Source: Rotaria sordida (lineage: Eukaryota; Rotifera; Eurotatoria; Philodinida; Philodinidae). From it: 64,000 nt of DNA. Below, piece by piece: positions 11,896-24,766 of the stretch (positions within the stretch are counted from its first letter, which is position 1; each line of letters begins with the position of its first letter). The stretch is from the NCBI GenBank assembly GCA_905250125.1, contig CAJNOL010000684.1, forward strand, positions 47,629-111,628, in the 5' to 3' direction. The notes under the pieces are model-generated. The model was given only the letters and a program-made list of their open reading frames with translations, was not told the DNA's origin and made no database searches. Both the position numbers and the translations under genes were made by a program.

Positions 11896-13391
11896 TCTGG
11901 CTCTTGCACAACCATAAATAAATGAAAGCAACGTGTGTCATTTCCTAATGATTCACATTGAAAACACTCTTTCTTTCTTTCGTTCTTTCTTTCTTTTTTT
12001 CTTTCTGTCATAGCTTTGACAGAGAAGGGTACATATATACTTTATGTTTTGAAGGTAGTGTAATCGATTGATACGATTCTTTATTATTATATTACCTGTC
12101 GTACCAATCGAATCCATTCATTAGTTAAATTCAAGACATTTCAATGACTGTAAAACCAATATAATTGAGAGACCCACAGAGTAGTATAAAAGTTCGCCTT
12201 CTTTCTCCACCGATTCATTAAATATATGCTCTGGCTAATCGAAAAAGTGTTTTGAAAAGCGAATTTTCAGCAAATTTTTCAAGCACTCCGGTTAAATAAC
12301 TACATTTATAAACGACCGTATTCCAAATAATACAGGAATTTACATAGCTTAGCTTTACAATCGTATATCTCGGTGTTGTATACAAAGGAATATGATGAAT
12401 TACGAAAACAAAAAATGCTCGATTAATGTCTTCGTGCATGGTGTCAGTTTTGCTTTTTATTTTTCCATATATGATGAGTCGTTATGGTCTGGTCTTCTAT
12501 TCAGATCTACAGCTAGTATTAATTGTCGAGAAGATGTCAGGCTATTGAATCTACTACTAGACAGCAGTCCATACCGAAAAGTAGTCGAAAGGTAGGAATA
12601 TTCTTCCTTTCTTCTATATATGATACTATTGCTTTGTATGTAGTAACAGATATATACGATCGTAATTGTGAACTAAATGAACTGCCAAAAGATCGTCTTA
12701 TATGACTTAACACAATTGTTTACGAGCATATGCAAACTCCATACTGTTCTTCCTAAATATGCGTCGCAATCGCTATTTTATTTTCATACAATCAAATGGC
12801 GTAAATAATATACTAATTCAAAAACCAAAAAATGAGACTACTGATAATCATTCATTTTTATAAATTTAGCTGTATTCTTAAAAAAAGGACAGTATCATCA
12901 GCAAGTGATGAAAAACTGTCAAGTCTTATGGTACTATTCTTTCTTTGCTATGAAGAAGACGGAGTGGCGTGACGTCGCTGATTTGAAAATATCAAGGTCT
13001 AATTTACGCATCAATATGTTTTTTAACAACTGTTCACATCACTTATAAAAATATCAATATAATTTTAATTTTTTCCTGAACAGGTTAAGAATTGTCATTT
13101 CTCAATTGAAGCGAATTAAGTTCAGTCTAGTTCATAATACAAAATTTTATTGTAAATCTGGAACACATAATTTCTTTGTAGATGCCACTAGTATACAATA
13201 AAACAGTGTCTACTTGATTATAAATCGATCTTGATCTCTCCAATGTATTCTTACTCAATTATTTTGCAAGTTACTGCTCTTCTGCTTATCGTTCTTTCGT
13301 CATAATCTGTCGAAATTTTATGATAAGTCTATATCCAAACATTCATTTTTTTTTTATAAATCTCTTCTGTGATATCTGACAAGTACGAATA
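11896..13391. other. Intergenic with CTTT microsatellite
   Basis: A short CTTT/TTTC repeat occupies about 11968-12006. The rest is AT-rich with short ORFs (12218-12705 on both strands) that lack motifs and splice context. The promoter of the downstream helicase gene should lie near the right end, but no clear core element is visible. Confidence 0.45.
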
Positions 13392-16300
13392 ATGGCTGAC
13401 AAAGTTGCTCGCCATTCCCAATATAATCATAAATCTGTAAGTTTACAATTTTAATTATACTTTAAGCAATATCTTAGACCTTTTCTTTAAACAGAATTCA
13501 AATCTAGTCTTGCCAACGAATTCATCATCGAATGATCAACATGAACGTAATAAATCTACTGGTGAAGTACAATCAATTGTTGAAGATATAAAAGATTTTC
13601 GAATGGGTGATCGAGTACAACACACACGACCAGCATCTATTAATAAGTTCGTTATTTCATATTTATTTATTTATTTTCTTATTTTATATGTTTTATTTAT
13701 TTAGAAAACAAAAGAAAGATGAAGATCATTCATCGATCTATGATATAACTCGATTTAAAGGACAAACATTACTTAGTGATTTAACAGATGATACATCTAA
13801 TATTTTATATCAACCAAAAACTTATGAAACAAAACAAATATATGAAACTTTACTTAATTTTATTCAAGAAACTATTGGTGATCAGGTTTGTTTTCTTTTT
13901 TTCTTTTCAACACAAAAACATTTTTTCATTCGATTTCTTATTTTAATTTAGACACAAACTATTTTACGCAGTGCTGCTGATGAAATATTAATTTTACTTA
14001 AAGATAATAAATTAACTAATCAAGATCGTAAAAATAAAATTGAAACATTATTAAAACCAGGCATGTCTGATGAACGTTTTAATTTTCTTATTAATCTTAG
14101 TAAAAAAATTACCGATTGGTCGTTCGACATTGAAAGTAAGTGGAGAACAAAAAAGGAAAAGGAATGTAATCAATAATCAATATTCTATTTTTTTAGATGA
14201 TACAATCGATGAAACAATTGGTGTTCCTATTCAATTTGAAGGTTCAAGCGATGATGATGATGACAACGAAGATGAAATTTCCGATGTTGGAGAAATTCCA
14301 ATGGATGAAAATATTCAAGAAACAAGTTATTGCATAAGAGTAATTTATTATTTTGTTTTTTTGTTTTACAGTAGTTGCAAGAAGTCAATCCTTTTGCCTA
14401 ATATTTTGATTACATATAGAGTTCGGTAAATTCTGATTACAAATAGCAACTCGAAGTCGATAGGTCTTAATGAAAAGGATTTACAATGACACCATTGTTT
14501 CTTTCCCTAGGGTGCAAAAAAGATTTTTTTCTAGACACTTTCTAATTTTCCGCTATTTAAATGTACTAACCTCTATAAGATTCGCATGTCTATATTGTCT
14601 CACAAGTAAAGTACTTCAATCCGCTGTAATCTTGAAGCGTGGGAAAGTCTCCATTGCCTGCAACAGTCTCAGCATGGATCTCTTCTTCATTGACGATTGC
14701 AATCGTGAAATACGATTAGAACAGGATAATCATTGAAGAAAATCTCAAGAGAAATGGCTAAAATTAGCCAGAGATATGTGTCACTTTTCAACGATTTTCA
14801 TTAACTGTCATGTAGGAATTAATCTAAAAGATTACTTCATAAATCAAGCAAAGTAAAACTATTTGATATGAGATTTTTATTAGTGATAGTGGCAGCACCG
14901 AGCTGTCAAATGAAGAGTTCAATGTTATTCTATGTTGAAATATTCTTGTCTGAAGCAAGAAAAAATCTATATTGACCTTCTAGTTTCTCTACATGAAGGC
15001 TGATCAAGTTCTGATTAGTCTTTGCAATCAGAGTTCAACATACTCTATTTGTAAACAAACTAAGAGACTAAAGGATTAAAGTTTAGATACATTTTACTTA
15101 GTAGTAGGACTTTTTGTGACTATTGTATTTTATATAAATTAAAACGAACTAAATAATTTTTTTTAGAGTGATGATTTAATTCGAACAAATAATACATTAC
15201 AACCACATGCAATTGATGCATTTTGGTTAGAACGTAATTTAAGCAAAATCTATCCGAATATTACAGATGCAAAAAACAAAGCTGAAGAACTTCTTGATAT
15301 TCTTAAAACAACATCGAATAATCATGAATTAGAAAATAAACTTATTATATTACTTGGTTGTGAACAATTTGAATTTATTAAAACATTACGAACACATCGA
15401 CAAATGAGTAAGCTTATCCTCTTTTGTCTTTTTTTTCATAAATAATAAACATCTTTTCCTTTTTTTCTTTTTTAATAGTTCTTTATTGTATTCTACTTGC
15501 AAGAGCACAAACTACATTAGAAAAAACACATATTGAAGAAAAAATGAGAAATAATCCAGAATTAATATGGATATTGCATGATTTATCAACATTACAAATT
15601 AATCGTGATCAAGAAAACATGGAAATAGATAATAATAATACAACACATCAAATTCTTGATTTTGAAGATTTAACATTTCATCAAGGAAATCATTTTATGT
15701 CAAATAAAACTTGTCAATTACCAAATGGATCTTTTCGTTTACAAAAGAAAGGTTATGAAGAAATACATATACCTTCTCTTAAACCTTCAAGATTTAATTC
15801 CGACGAAGTAAGTTAAATAAAAGTTTTTATAAAACATGATCTAAAAGGAGTTTTGAAGTATAGGAATGAAAATCTGATACTTTTTGATGATTTAAATAGT
15901 GCAACATATACTCCGACATATGTGCAATTTAATAGTATAAAAAAGTCTTTGCTCTTCTTGTTACTATTAGTCGGAAAACACAGAGAAAATCCTCGTCAAA
16001 AAATGTTGCTTATAAAAATTAGGAGTTTTTTTTTTTACTGTAAATTAAAGACATCCCTGAGAAAATTATATATAATCTGAAATTGTTTTTCAATCTTTCG
16101 ATTCGAAAAAAAACCAATTTTCGCGTTTATTTGTTACAATCTTCTATAACTTCGAATCAAGCGAAACTTCAGTACTCTGAAGTACAAAATGAAATATAGT
16201 ACTTCGGAGTGTTGAAGTCTCGCTTTTTTTTCCCTTTAATATCCAACCATAATATCAATATATCATTAGCGCATGAGTTCCAGAGCCGAGCTCAAGGCTT

Positions 16301-19300
16301 TCTAGAAAAGTCTCGAATTTTAATCTTGCAAAGATAGTGTTATTATTTTTCTAAACAAATTTTAGATTCTTTATCCAATATCAAATTTACCTAAATATGT
16401 TCAACCAGCATTTGAAGGCTATAAAGAATTAAATCGTATTCAATCACATATGATTAAAACAATATTTGAAACTGATGAAAATATTTTATTATGTGCACCG
16501 ACTGTAAGTTACAAACAAAAACAAAAAAATTATTTTTTATATTAAACTTTTATTATAATTCTAGGGTGCTGGTAAAACAAATGTTGCATTACTTTGTATT
16601 CTACATGAAATAGGTAAACATATTATGTCTGATAATAGTATTAATACTAATGAATTTAAAATAATTTATATTGCACCAATGAAATCACTTATTCAAGAAA
16701 TAGTTAATAGTTTTACAGAGGTAATTTTTTTTTTACAATTTTAATATTTAATATGAAAATTTTATTTTTTTGTTTTATTTAATATTCTTTTTCTAGCGTT
16801 TAAATTCCTATGGTATTAAAGTATCAGAATTAACTGGTGATCATCAATTAACCAAAGAAGAAATAAATCAAACACAAATAATTATTTGTACACCAGAAAA
16901 ATGGGATATTATAACACGTAAAGGTGATGAACGTATATATACACAATTAGTACATTTAATAATTATTGATGAAATACATCTATTACATGATGATCGTGGT
17001 CCTATACTTGAAGCAATTATTGCTCGAACAAATCATTTAATTAAAACAATAAAAAATCATGTACGTTTTGTTGGATTAAGTGCTACATTACCTAATTATG
17101 AAGATATAGCCGAATTTTTGAATGTAAAATCTACAGGTTTATTTTATTTTGATAATAGTTATCGACCTGTACCACTTGAACAAGAATATATTGGTATAAC
17201 AGAAAAAAAAGCCATTAAACGTTTTCATATGATGAATGATCTTGTTTATGAAAAAGTCATGGAACATGCTGGAAAAAATCAAGTAAGAATTTTTATTAGT
17301 CGATTTCTCTTTTAATTCATGTTGGTTTTTTTTTTTATTAAGGTACTTATTTTTGTACATTCAAGAAAAGAAACAGGACGAACAGCACGTACTCTACGTG
17401 ATGGATGTATAGAAAAAAGTACCATTGGATGTTTTCTTAAAGCAGATTCAGTTTCACAAGAAACTTTACAAATGGCAATCGAATTAACTAAAGTTAGTAT
17501 GAATGATTTTATTACTTAGTTTAATTGTTATGAAAATCATAATTTTTTTTGTTTTTCTAGAAAACATTTCTAGGATAATAATTATTTCGAATGTTGAGAA
17601 AATTTGAAATAGAGTCACAAGAACATGGTTAGTCGATTGTCTTTGAGTTGTAATCTGCCAGCTTATACATATTACTTATTGTTTTTAATGGAATTTACTG
17701 AGTCATTATGATCGATTTGATTATAATATTTTTGGTAGCACATAAGACAACTCGCTAACATTCTGTAAGTTTAAGAAAGCATAATCAATAAGGCACTATG
17801 ATACATTATGTTATATTCTATAAGTTTTATATATTTTTCCTACATATCTCGATATTTAGCATCTTAAATAATCGTATGTATTTATTTGACATACTTTAAA
17901 TCTTCAGAATTGTAGTTGGATTATAATGGATTAATGTGTAATATGTACTAGATGTTAGAGAGACTCAGTCTGAAGTTTATAATTCTTCTTTTTTTTTGTT
18001 TTGAAGATCAAAACAAGGAACAAAAAAAACTTCAACTATCTAAATAATTAAGAAAAGTCAACTAACTATAAATCATAGATGTATTTATAATGTAGATGTA
18101 AAACAATAACAATGATTTTAATGATAAAATAAACATTTATCATACAATTATTATTTTCTATTTAAGAATTTGGAACTAAAAGATCTTCTTCCATATTCAT
18201 TTGCTATTCATCATGCTGGTATGAGTCGTGCTGATCGAATTTTAGTTGAAGATCTTTTTCGTAAACGACATATTCAAGTACTTATATCAACAGCTACACT
18301 TGCTTGGGGTGTTAATTTACCTGCACATACAGTTATTATCAAAGGCACACAAGTTTATAATCCTGAAAAAGGTCGTTGGGCTGAATTAAGTGCACTTGAT
18401 GTTATGCAAGTAAGTTGTTTGATAATATTAAATAAATTTGTTTATTATTATTATTATTGAATTTTAGATGTTTGGTCGAGCTGGTCGTCCTCAATATGAT
18501 AAAATTGGTCAAGGTATTTTAATAACTAATCATAATGAATTACAATATTATTTATCATTAATGAATCAACAAGTAAGTAAAAAAAGAAAAACAAAAAAAA
18601 AAACAAAACCAATTCATTTGTAATATTTTAGCTTCCAATTGAAAGTCAAATGATATCAAAATTAATTGATAATCTTAATGCTGAAATTGTTCTTGGAACT
18701 ATTGAAAATATTCATGAAGCTGCTGAATGGCTTTGTTCTACTTATTTATATATACGTATGAAAAAACAACCTCAATTATATGGTGTATCAAATGAAACTC
18801 TACTTATTGATAATACTCTTTTTCAACGACGTTTAGATTTAATTCATTCTGCAGCAATACAATTAGATAAAAGTCATTTAATTCATTATGATCGTAGAAC
18901 AGGTAAGTTTCAAATGACTGATCATGGTCGAATTGCAAGTTATTATTACTGTAGTCATGAAACAATTGCAATATATAATAAATTATTGAAACCAACATTA
19001 AATGATATTGAATTATTTCATATATTTTCATTATCACCAGAATTTCGTCATATAATTGTACGAGAAGAAGAAAAATATGAATTAAAAAAATTAATTGAAC
19101 ATGTACCAATACCTATTAAAGAAAATATTGATGAATCAAATACAAAAATAAATATACTTTTACAAGTTTATATATCTCAATTAAAACTTAATGGTTTAGT
19201 ATTAATGGCTGATATGATTTATATAATACAGAATGCTGAAAGATTAATTCGAGTAATATTTGAAATTGTTTTAAAAAAACAATGGGCAAGATGTGTAGAT

Positions 19301-22300
19301 AAAACATTAAATTTAGCAAAAATGATTGATAAACGAATGTAAGATAGATGATTTATGTTAAAAAAAAAGAGAAAACTTTTAAATTGAAAATTTTATTTTC
19401 TAGGTGGCAAAGTATGTGTCCATTAAGACAATTTAAAAAAATTTCAAATATAATTAATCAAACAATTGAAAAGAAAAATATTTCATGGGATAGATTCTAT
19501 GATTTAGATGCAAATGAAATTGGTAAGAATATTTTATTTTATTTTAAACTAGAAATAAACAAAATATTTTAGGTGAATTTCTTCGTGAACCTAAAATTGG
19601 ACAAACAGTTTATAAGCATATACATTATATACCTAAATTAGAATTAACTGTACATATTTTACCAATTACACGATCAATGCTTAAAGTTGAATTAACAATA
19701 ACACCTGATTTTCAATGGAATGAAACAATTCATGGAACAAGCGAGGTATATTCATATTTGATTGATAGAAAAAATATTTTAGGAATATGTTCTTTTTTTT
19801 TTTAGCCATTTTGGATTTTTGTCGAAGATGGTGATGCAGAAGTTTTACTTCATCATGAATATTTTCTTCTTAAAAAGTAAGTTTATTATTTATGAACACG
19901 ATTTTCCATTAGAAGTTCATTGAGTTGAAAATTTTTTACGTTTGAACATGAAATTCAGATCTAGTTTATTGTAATTTTTCCCAATTCGAACTGAAAAATG
20001 CGAGATACTTTTTTTTTGTCGATTATTTACATAGGGTAATCAAAAATCTCTAGACACATGGACTCGACTAAGTCCGAAATCGAGATATGTGTGGGATCAA
20101 GTTATTTTAGTTCCTTTCTAGTGGTTTCAGTTTAGAGAAAACTATCCCAGAAATCATAAATTAGATTCAGCTGTTGTTTAAATTCATTTCATTCCCTTGA
20201 TATTATACATAAAACTTAAATCTTTCGATTTTTGATTCATCACTTAAACTTATCTTTGATTGGAGTTTATATAAAATCTTTTTTGTTTTTTCGTTTTTCA
20301 TTTAGAAAATATTGTAAAGATGAACATTATGTAAAATTTTTCGTTCCAATTTATGAAGCATTACCACCACAATATTTTATTCGTGTTGTATCTGATCGAT
20401 GGTTATCATCAGAAACTCAAATAGCTGTATCATTTCGTCATTTAATCTTACCAGAAAAACAACTAGAATCAACTGAATTACTCGATTTACAACCATTACC
20501 TGTTAATGTATTAAATAATTCAAAATATGAAGAATTATATAATTTTAAAGTTTTTAATTGTATTCAAACACAAGGTAAAAAATGAATTGTTTGACATATT
20601 TTTTTTTTGAATTTACTTTTTTGTTTTTTTGTTTTAGTTTTTAATACATTATATCATACGGATGAAAATGTATTTTTGGGTGCATCAAATGGTTCTGGTA
20701 AAACAATATGTGCTGAATTTGCCATATTAAGATTATTTTCTGATGAAAAATTAAAAGAAATATCTGAACCTAAATGTGTTTATATAACACCAAAAGAAGA
20801 ATTAGCAGAAATTATACGACAAGATTGGGACAAACGTTTTGGAATAATTGATCGAAAAGTGGTTATGCTTTCTGGTGAAATATCCATCGATCTTAAATTA
20901 ATTGCAAAAGTATGTTCGATATATAAAAATGAAAATTTTTGAATTCTTTGACTATTTTCAATTTAGGGTGATATTATTATTTCAACACCAGAAAAATGGG
21001 ATAATTTATCACGTCGATGGAAACAACGAAAACATATTCAAAATATTCATTTATTTATTGTCGATGATCTACACTGTATCAACTCAGATGATGGAGTAAG
21101 TTTCATTAGTTAAACTAGAACATTTTGCAATGATGACTACAATTAACAATATATAAGGGATCTAAGAAAAAGACTAATGTCATAACCAAGAAGGATTGGG
21201 CTCTCCCACCGATTGTGAAGCCACGCTAGCTAAATTCTATCACAAGCCCTTCCCTCCCTGTCAAAATCCTGATTACCCCACTAAAAAAGACGTTGCTATC
21301 TTCTCTAGAGAACAATCAACAGAAGTCTGATAGTATATAAAAGTGTCAACGGATCAAACGTCAATCTGTAGCAAATTCATATTTTTTAATGGATAAAGTA
21401 ATGCGATCTTTACAAGAGAAAACATATCCTGTAAATAATGAAAGCTATTCTGATAATATTGTTTCTTCAGGATATGTCCATTTTTTACTAGTGTCCTACA
21501 CGGGTAAGACTTTTTGCAATTGGAATTAATCGACATTCAATAGATACTTTCACAATTACAGTACGATTTTTAAACTTTTATTTTATATAGGAAAAAAAAA
21601 CTATACTATTTTGTTTCTTTCATAAACAGCAACAAAAGAAGCAAAGATCATCTCAAATTCCACAAAAAAAGCAAGTGAATCAAGATTCACTTAGGTTTAT
21701 TATTGCTAACGCTGGAATAGAACGTAGTGTTAGTATCAAATGTCATAATTGTGAATACATACATGACTTTGATCGGTTTTTAATAATAATGAGACATTAT
21801 TATTTACTTTTTATTTTATTAAAATAGCGACTATATATAACATGAAAAAAATACCTGCTCTTCTCAAGTCAAACCGAAAGTATATTTCAAATTTATGATA
21901 TCCTAGAATTTTACAAATAATGCACTAGTTCAGATTCTTTTTTTTATTAGAAGAATATATTTTCTTGAATTATTGAATAATTTTCATTAATAATATCTTT
22001 TCTCTAGGCTATTCTTGAAATAATTTGTTCTCGTATGCGTTATATAAGTTCTCAACTAGAAAAAAAATTCGTATAATTGCAATGTCAACATCAATACTTA
22101 ATGCTAAAGATATTGCACAATGGCTTGGTTGTTCTACACATACAACCTTTAATTTTCGACCAAATATTCGACCTATTCAACTTGATTTACATATTCAAGT
22201 AAGTGAATCTAAAAAAAAAAACAATTCTGCTTTTTTTTTTAATGATAATTTATGTTTTCTTTTAAAAAAAAAATCAAGGATTTCAATATGACACATAATG

Positions 22301-24550
22301 CATCACGTTTAATTGCAATGACAAAACCAGTTTATCAAATAATTGATCGTCATTCATCAATATATCCAGTAATTATTTTTGTTTCATCAAAAAATTTATC
22401 ACAATCAACAGCTATTGATATCTTAACATTAGCTAATACTGAACAAAAACAAAATCGATTTTTACATATTTCAATAAATGATATTCAATTATATATAGAA
22501 CAAATTGAAAATCAAATATTAAAACAAACTATTTTACATGGTATTGCTTTTTTACATGAAGATTTAAATACAAAAGATTGTTCTCTAATTCAACAATTAT
22601 TTACATCTGGTGCTATACAAATTTGTATTGTATCATATAATATGTTATATACATTAAAAATTTATTCATATTTGGTTATTATTATGGATACACAATATTA
22701 TTATAGTAAAATACATACATATGATGATTATTCAATAAATGATATTTTACAAATGATAAGTCGATCGAATATTTCATTAAAAGAAAATAAAACAAAAGTT
22801 ATATTAATGTGTTTATCATCTAAAAAAGATTTTTATAAAAAATTTCTTTATGAATCAATACCTATTGAATCTCATCTTGATCATTATTTACATGATTGTT
22901 TTAATGCTGAAATTGTTACAAAAACTATTGAAAATAAACAAGATGCTATTGATTATTTAACATGGACATTACTTTATAGACGTATGACATTAAATCCAAA
23001 TTATTATAATTTACAAAATATTTCACATCAATATTTATCTGATCATTTGTCGGAATTAGTTGAAAATACATTATATAATCTCGAACAATCAAAGGTAAAT
23101 AAAAGCAAAATTTCAAAAAAAAGAAAAATCGATTTTCTAGAGATCCTAAAGAAAGATTTGTACCGTTTGAAACTGGTTTTTGAATTTCTGACTCAATGAT
23201 AAGAGCAATTTTTCGTTTGTACATTCGTATTCTATCTCGTCGCTAACGAATGATTTTGTTCATATATTGATTCTTCTTTTTATTTTTTTTTATAGTGTAT
23301 TACAATTGAAAATGAAGTAGATGTGTCACCACAGAATCTTGGAATGATTGCAGCTTATTATTATATTAATTATCGAACAATTGGTGAGTAATGTACAAGA
23401 ATAAAAATTCTAAATAATACATCATCCAATTTCTTTGTTTTAGAATTATTTAATAAATCATTAACATCAAAAATTAAGTTTCATACGTTACTTGATATTA
23501 TTTCCAATGCTGCTGAATATGAAGATATTCCAATTCGTCGTAATGAAGAGAATATTTTAAAACAGGTTTGACATTATTTCAAAAACTTTTTTTTTTTAAT
23601 GATTGTTTTTTTTTATTTATTTTCTTAGCTTTCAACACATTTACCAAATAAATTAAATAATGATGTTAAATTTAATGATCCACATGTGAAAACTAATCTT
23701 TTACTTCAAGCACATTTATCACGTATACAATTGTCATATGAACTTCAAAAAGATACCAATGAAATTTTAATCAAAGTAAAACAAAAGAAATTTTTTTCTT
23801 TTTCTCTATTCCATTTTTTTTTTTGTCTCATAGGCTATTCGTTTGATTCAAGCATGTGTTGATGTTTTAAGTTCTAATGGTTGGTCATCATCAGCATTAA
23901 TAGCTATGAATTTAACACAAATGATAATACAAGCTATGTGGAATAAAGATTCTTATTTAAAACAAATACCACATTTTACAAATGAAATTATTCAACGATG
24001 TATTAATCAGGTTTATATTTAATTATTATTTTTTTATTTTATTTTTTATTTTAAACTATTTTTCTTTATTTTATAGAAGATCGAAAATATTTATGATTTA
24101 ATTGAAATGCAAGATAATCAACGCATAGAATTACTTCAATTAAATACATTACAATTATCTGATGTTGCTCATTTTTGTAATCATTATCCAAATATTGAAG
24201 TATCATATGAAATTCCTAATAAAGATAATATCATTGCTGATAGTGTAATTAATGTAAATGTAACATTAGAACGTCTTAATGAACTCTCTGGATCAATTAT
24301 GGCACCATTATTTCCACAAAAACGTCAAGAAGAATGGTGGTTAGTTATTGAAGATTCAAAAACAAATACTCTATTATCAATAAAACGTTTTACAATACAA
24401 GAAAAAACTAAAATTGTTTTAGATTTTATTGCACCATCAACAGGTATATATGATTATATACTTTATCTAATGTCTGATTGTTATATGGGTTGTGATCATG
24501 AATATAAATTTTCAATTACTGTTCGAAATAATATTAATATGACATCATGA
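13392..24550 (+). CDS. SNRNP200: U5 snRNP 200 kDa helicase (Brr2), 27 exons, one frameshift
   Basis: Exons: 13392-13436, 13495-13646, 13705-13885, 13952-14135, 14197-14339, 15167-15407, 15479-15807, 16366-16503, 16565-16720, 16797-17282, 17343-17492, 18167-18409, 18468-18572, 18632-19338, 19404-19522, 19573-19745, 19806-19876, 20306-20574, 20638-20909, 20967-21095, 22008-22198, 22279-23094, 23296-23383, 23444-23565, 23629-23775, 23834-24010, 24077-24550; about 2102 aa. This Ski2-like ATPase unwinds U4/U6 to activate the spliceosome. The N-terminus ([15 protein letters not shown]) and PWI-like region match Brr2. Cassette 1 is intact: [45 protein letters not shown], then a Sec63 unit. Cassette 2 is degenerate ([12 protein letters not shown]; motifs V and VI lost), as in its known regulatory role. 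The only break is an A8 run at 22060-22067: one more A restores frame and all phases. Confidence 0.93.
14376..15085. repeat. Foldback element in SNRNP200 intron 5
   Basis: The left segment around 14385-14445 (AATCCTTTTGC, TTACATATAGAGTT, CTGATTACAAA) pairs in inverted orientation with 15005-15078 (AATCCTTTAGT, TTACAAATAGAGTA, CTGATTGCAAA when read inverted). Similarity fades towards the centre. It accounts for most of the 827-nt intron. No coding capacity. Boundaries are approximate. Confidence 0.5.
16160..16224. repeat. Strong hairpin in SNRNP200 intron 7
   Basis: Two 26-nt arms (16160-16185 and 16199-16224) beginning AGCGAAACTTC and ending GAAGTCTCGCT are nearly complementary, with a 13-nt loop. 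In RNA this would form a stable stem. It may be the core of an older foldback element rather than a functional RNA. Confidence 0.6.
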
Positions 24551-24766
24551 TATTATTTTATTGTAAATTTTTTAAACAAGAAAAATAATAAAAATAAATA
24601 TATATTTTGATTCTTGCTAATTTTATTTGTTTTGTTTTTTACTTTTTGTTTATTTTAGAATTTTTATTTTCTCATTTGAGTTATAAAAAGAAACAAAAAA
24701 AAAGAAAGCAGACAACAAAATTTCTCTAGCCAATATGATCAATGATGATGGCGATAATTGTTAGAA
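24551..24766 (+). promoter_or_regulatory. 216-bp intercistronic gap with acceptor-like sites
   Basis: This separates the SNRNP200 stop from the tankyrase ATG on the same strand. It contains AATAAA-type sequences just after the stop. Two 3' splice acceptor-like sites have no matching upstream coding exon: TTTATTTTAG ending at 24658 and TTTCTCTAG ending at 24729. A 9-codon upstream ORF (ATG at 24735) ends 2 nt before the tankyrase start. The layout fits trans-splicing of the tankyrase mRNA; an ordinary 5'-UTR intron is the alternative. Confidence 0.5.

Noticed and set aside
17559-17640. Possible mini-exon ([13 protein letters not shown]) in SNRNP200 intron 11 resembling a Brr2 segment
   Set aside because: In-frame TAA codons precede it after the nearest AG, and the exon 11-12 join already covers the corresponding family residues in phase.
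21096-22007. Possible coding insert ([15 protein letters not shown]) in SNRNP200 intron 20
   Set aside because: The flanking exons join in phase without it and match the Brr2 sequence directly across the junction; the stretch has no family resemblance.
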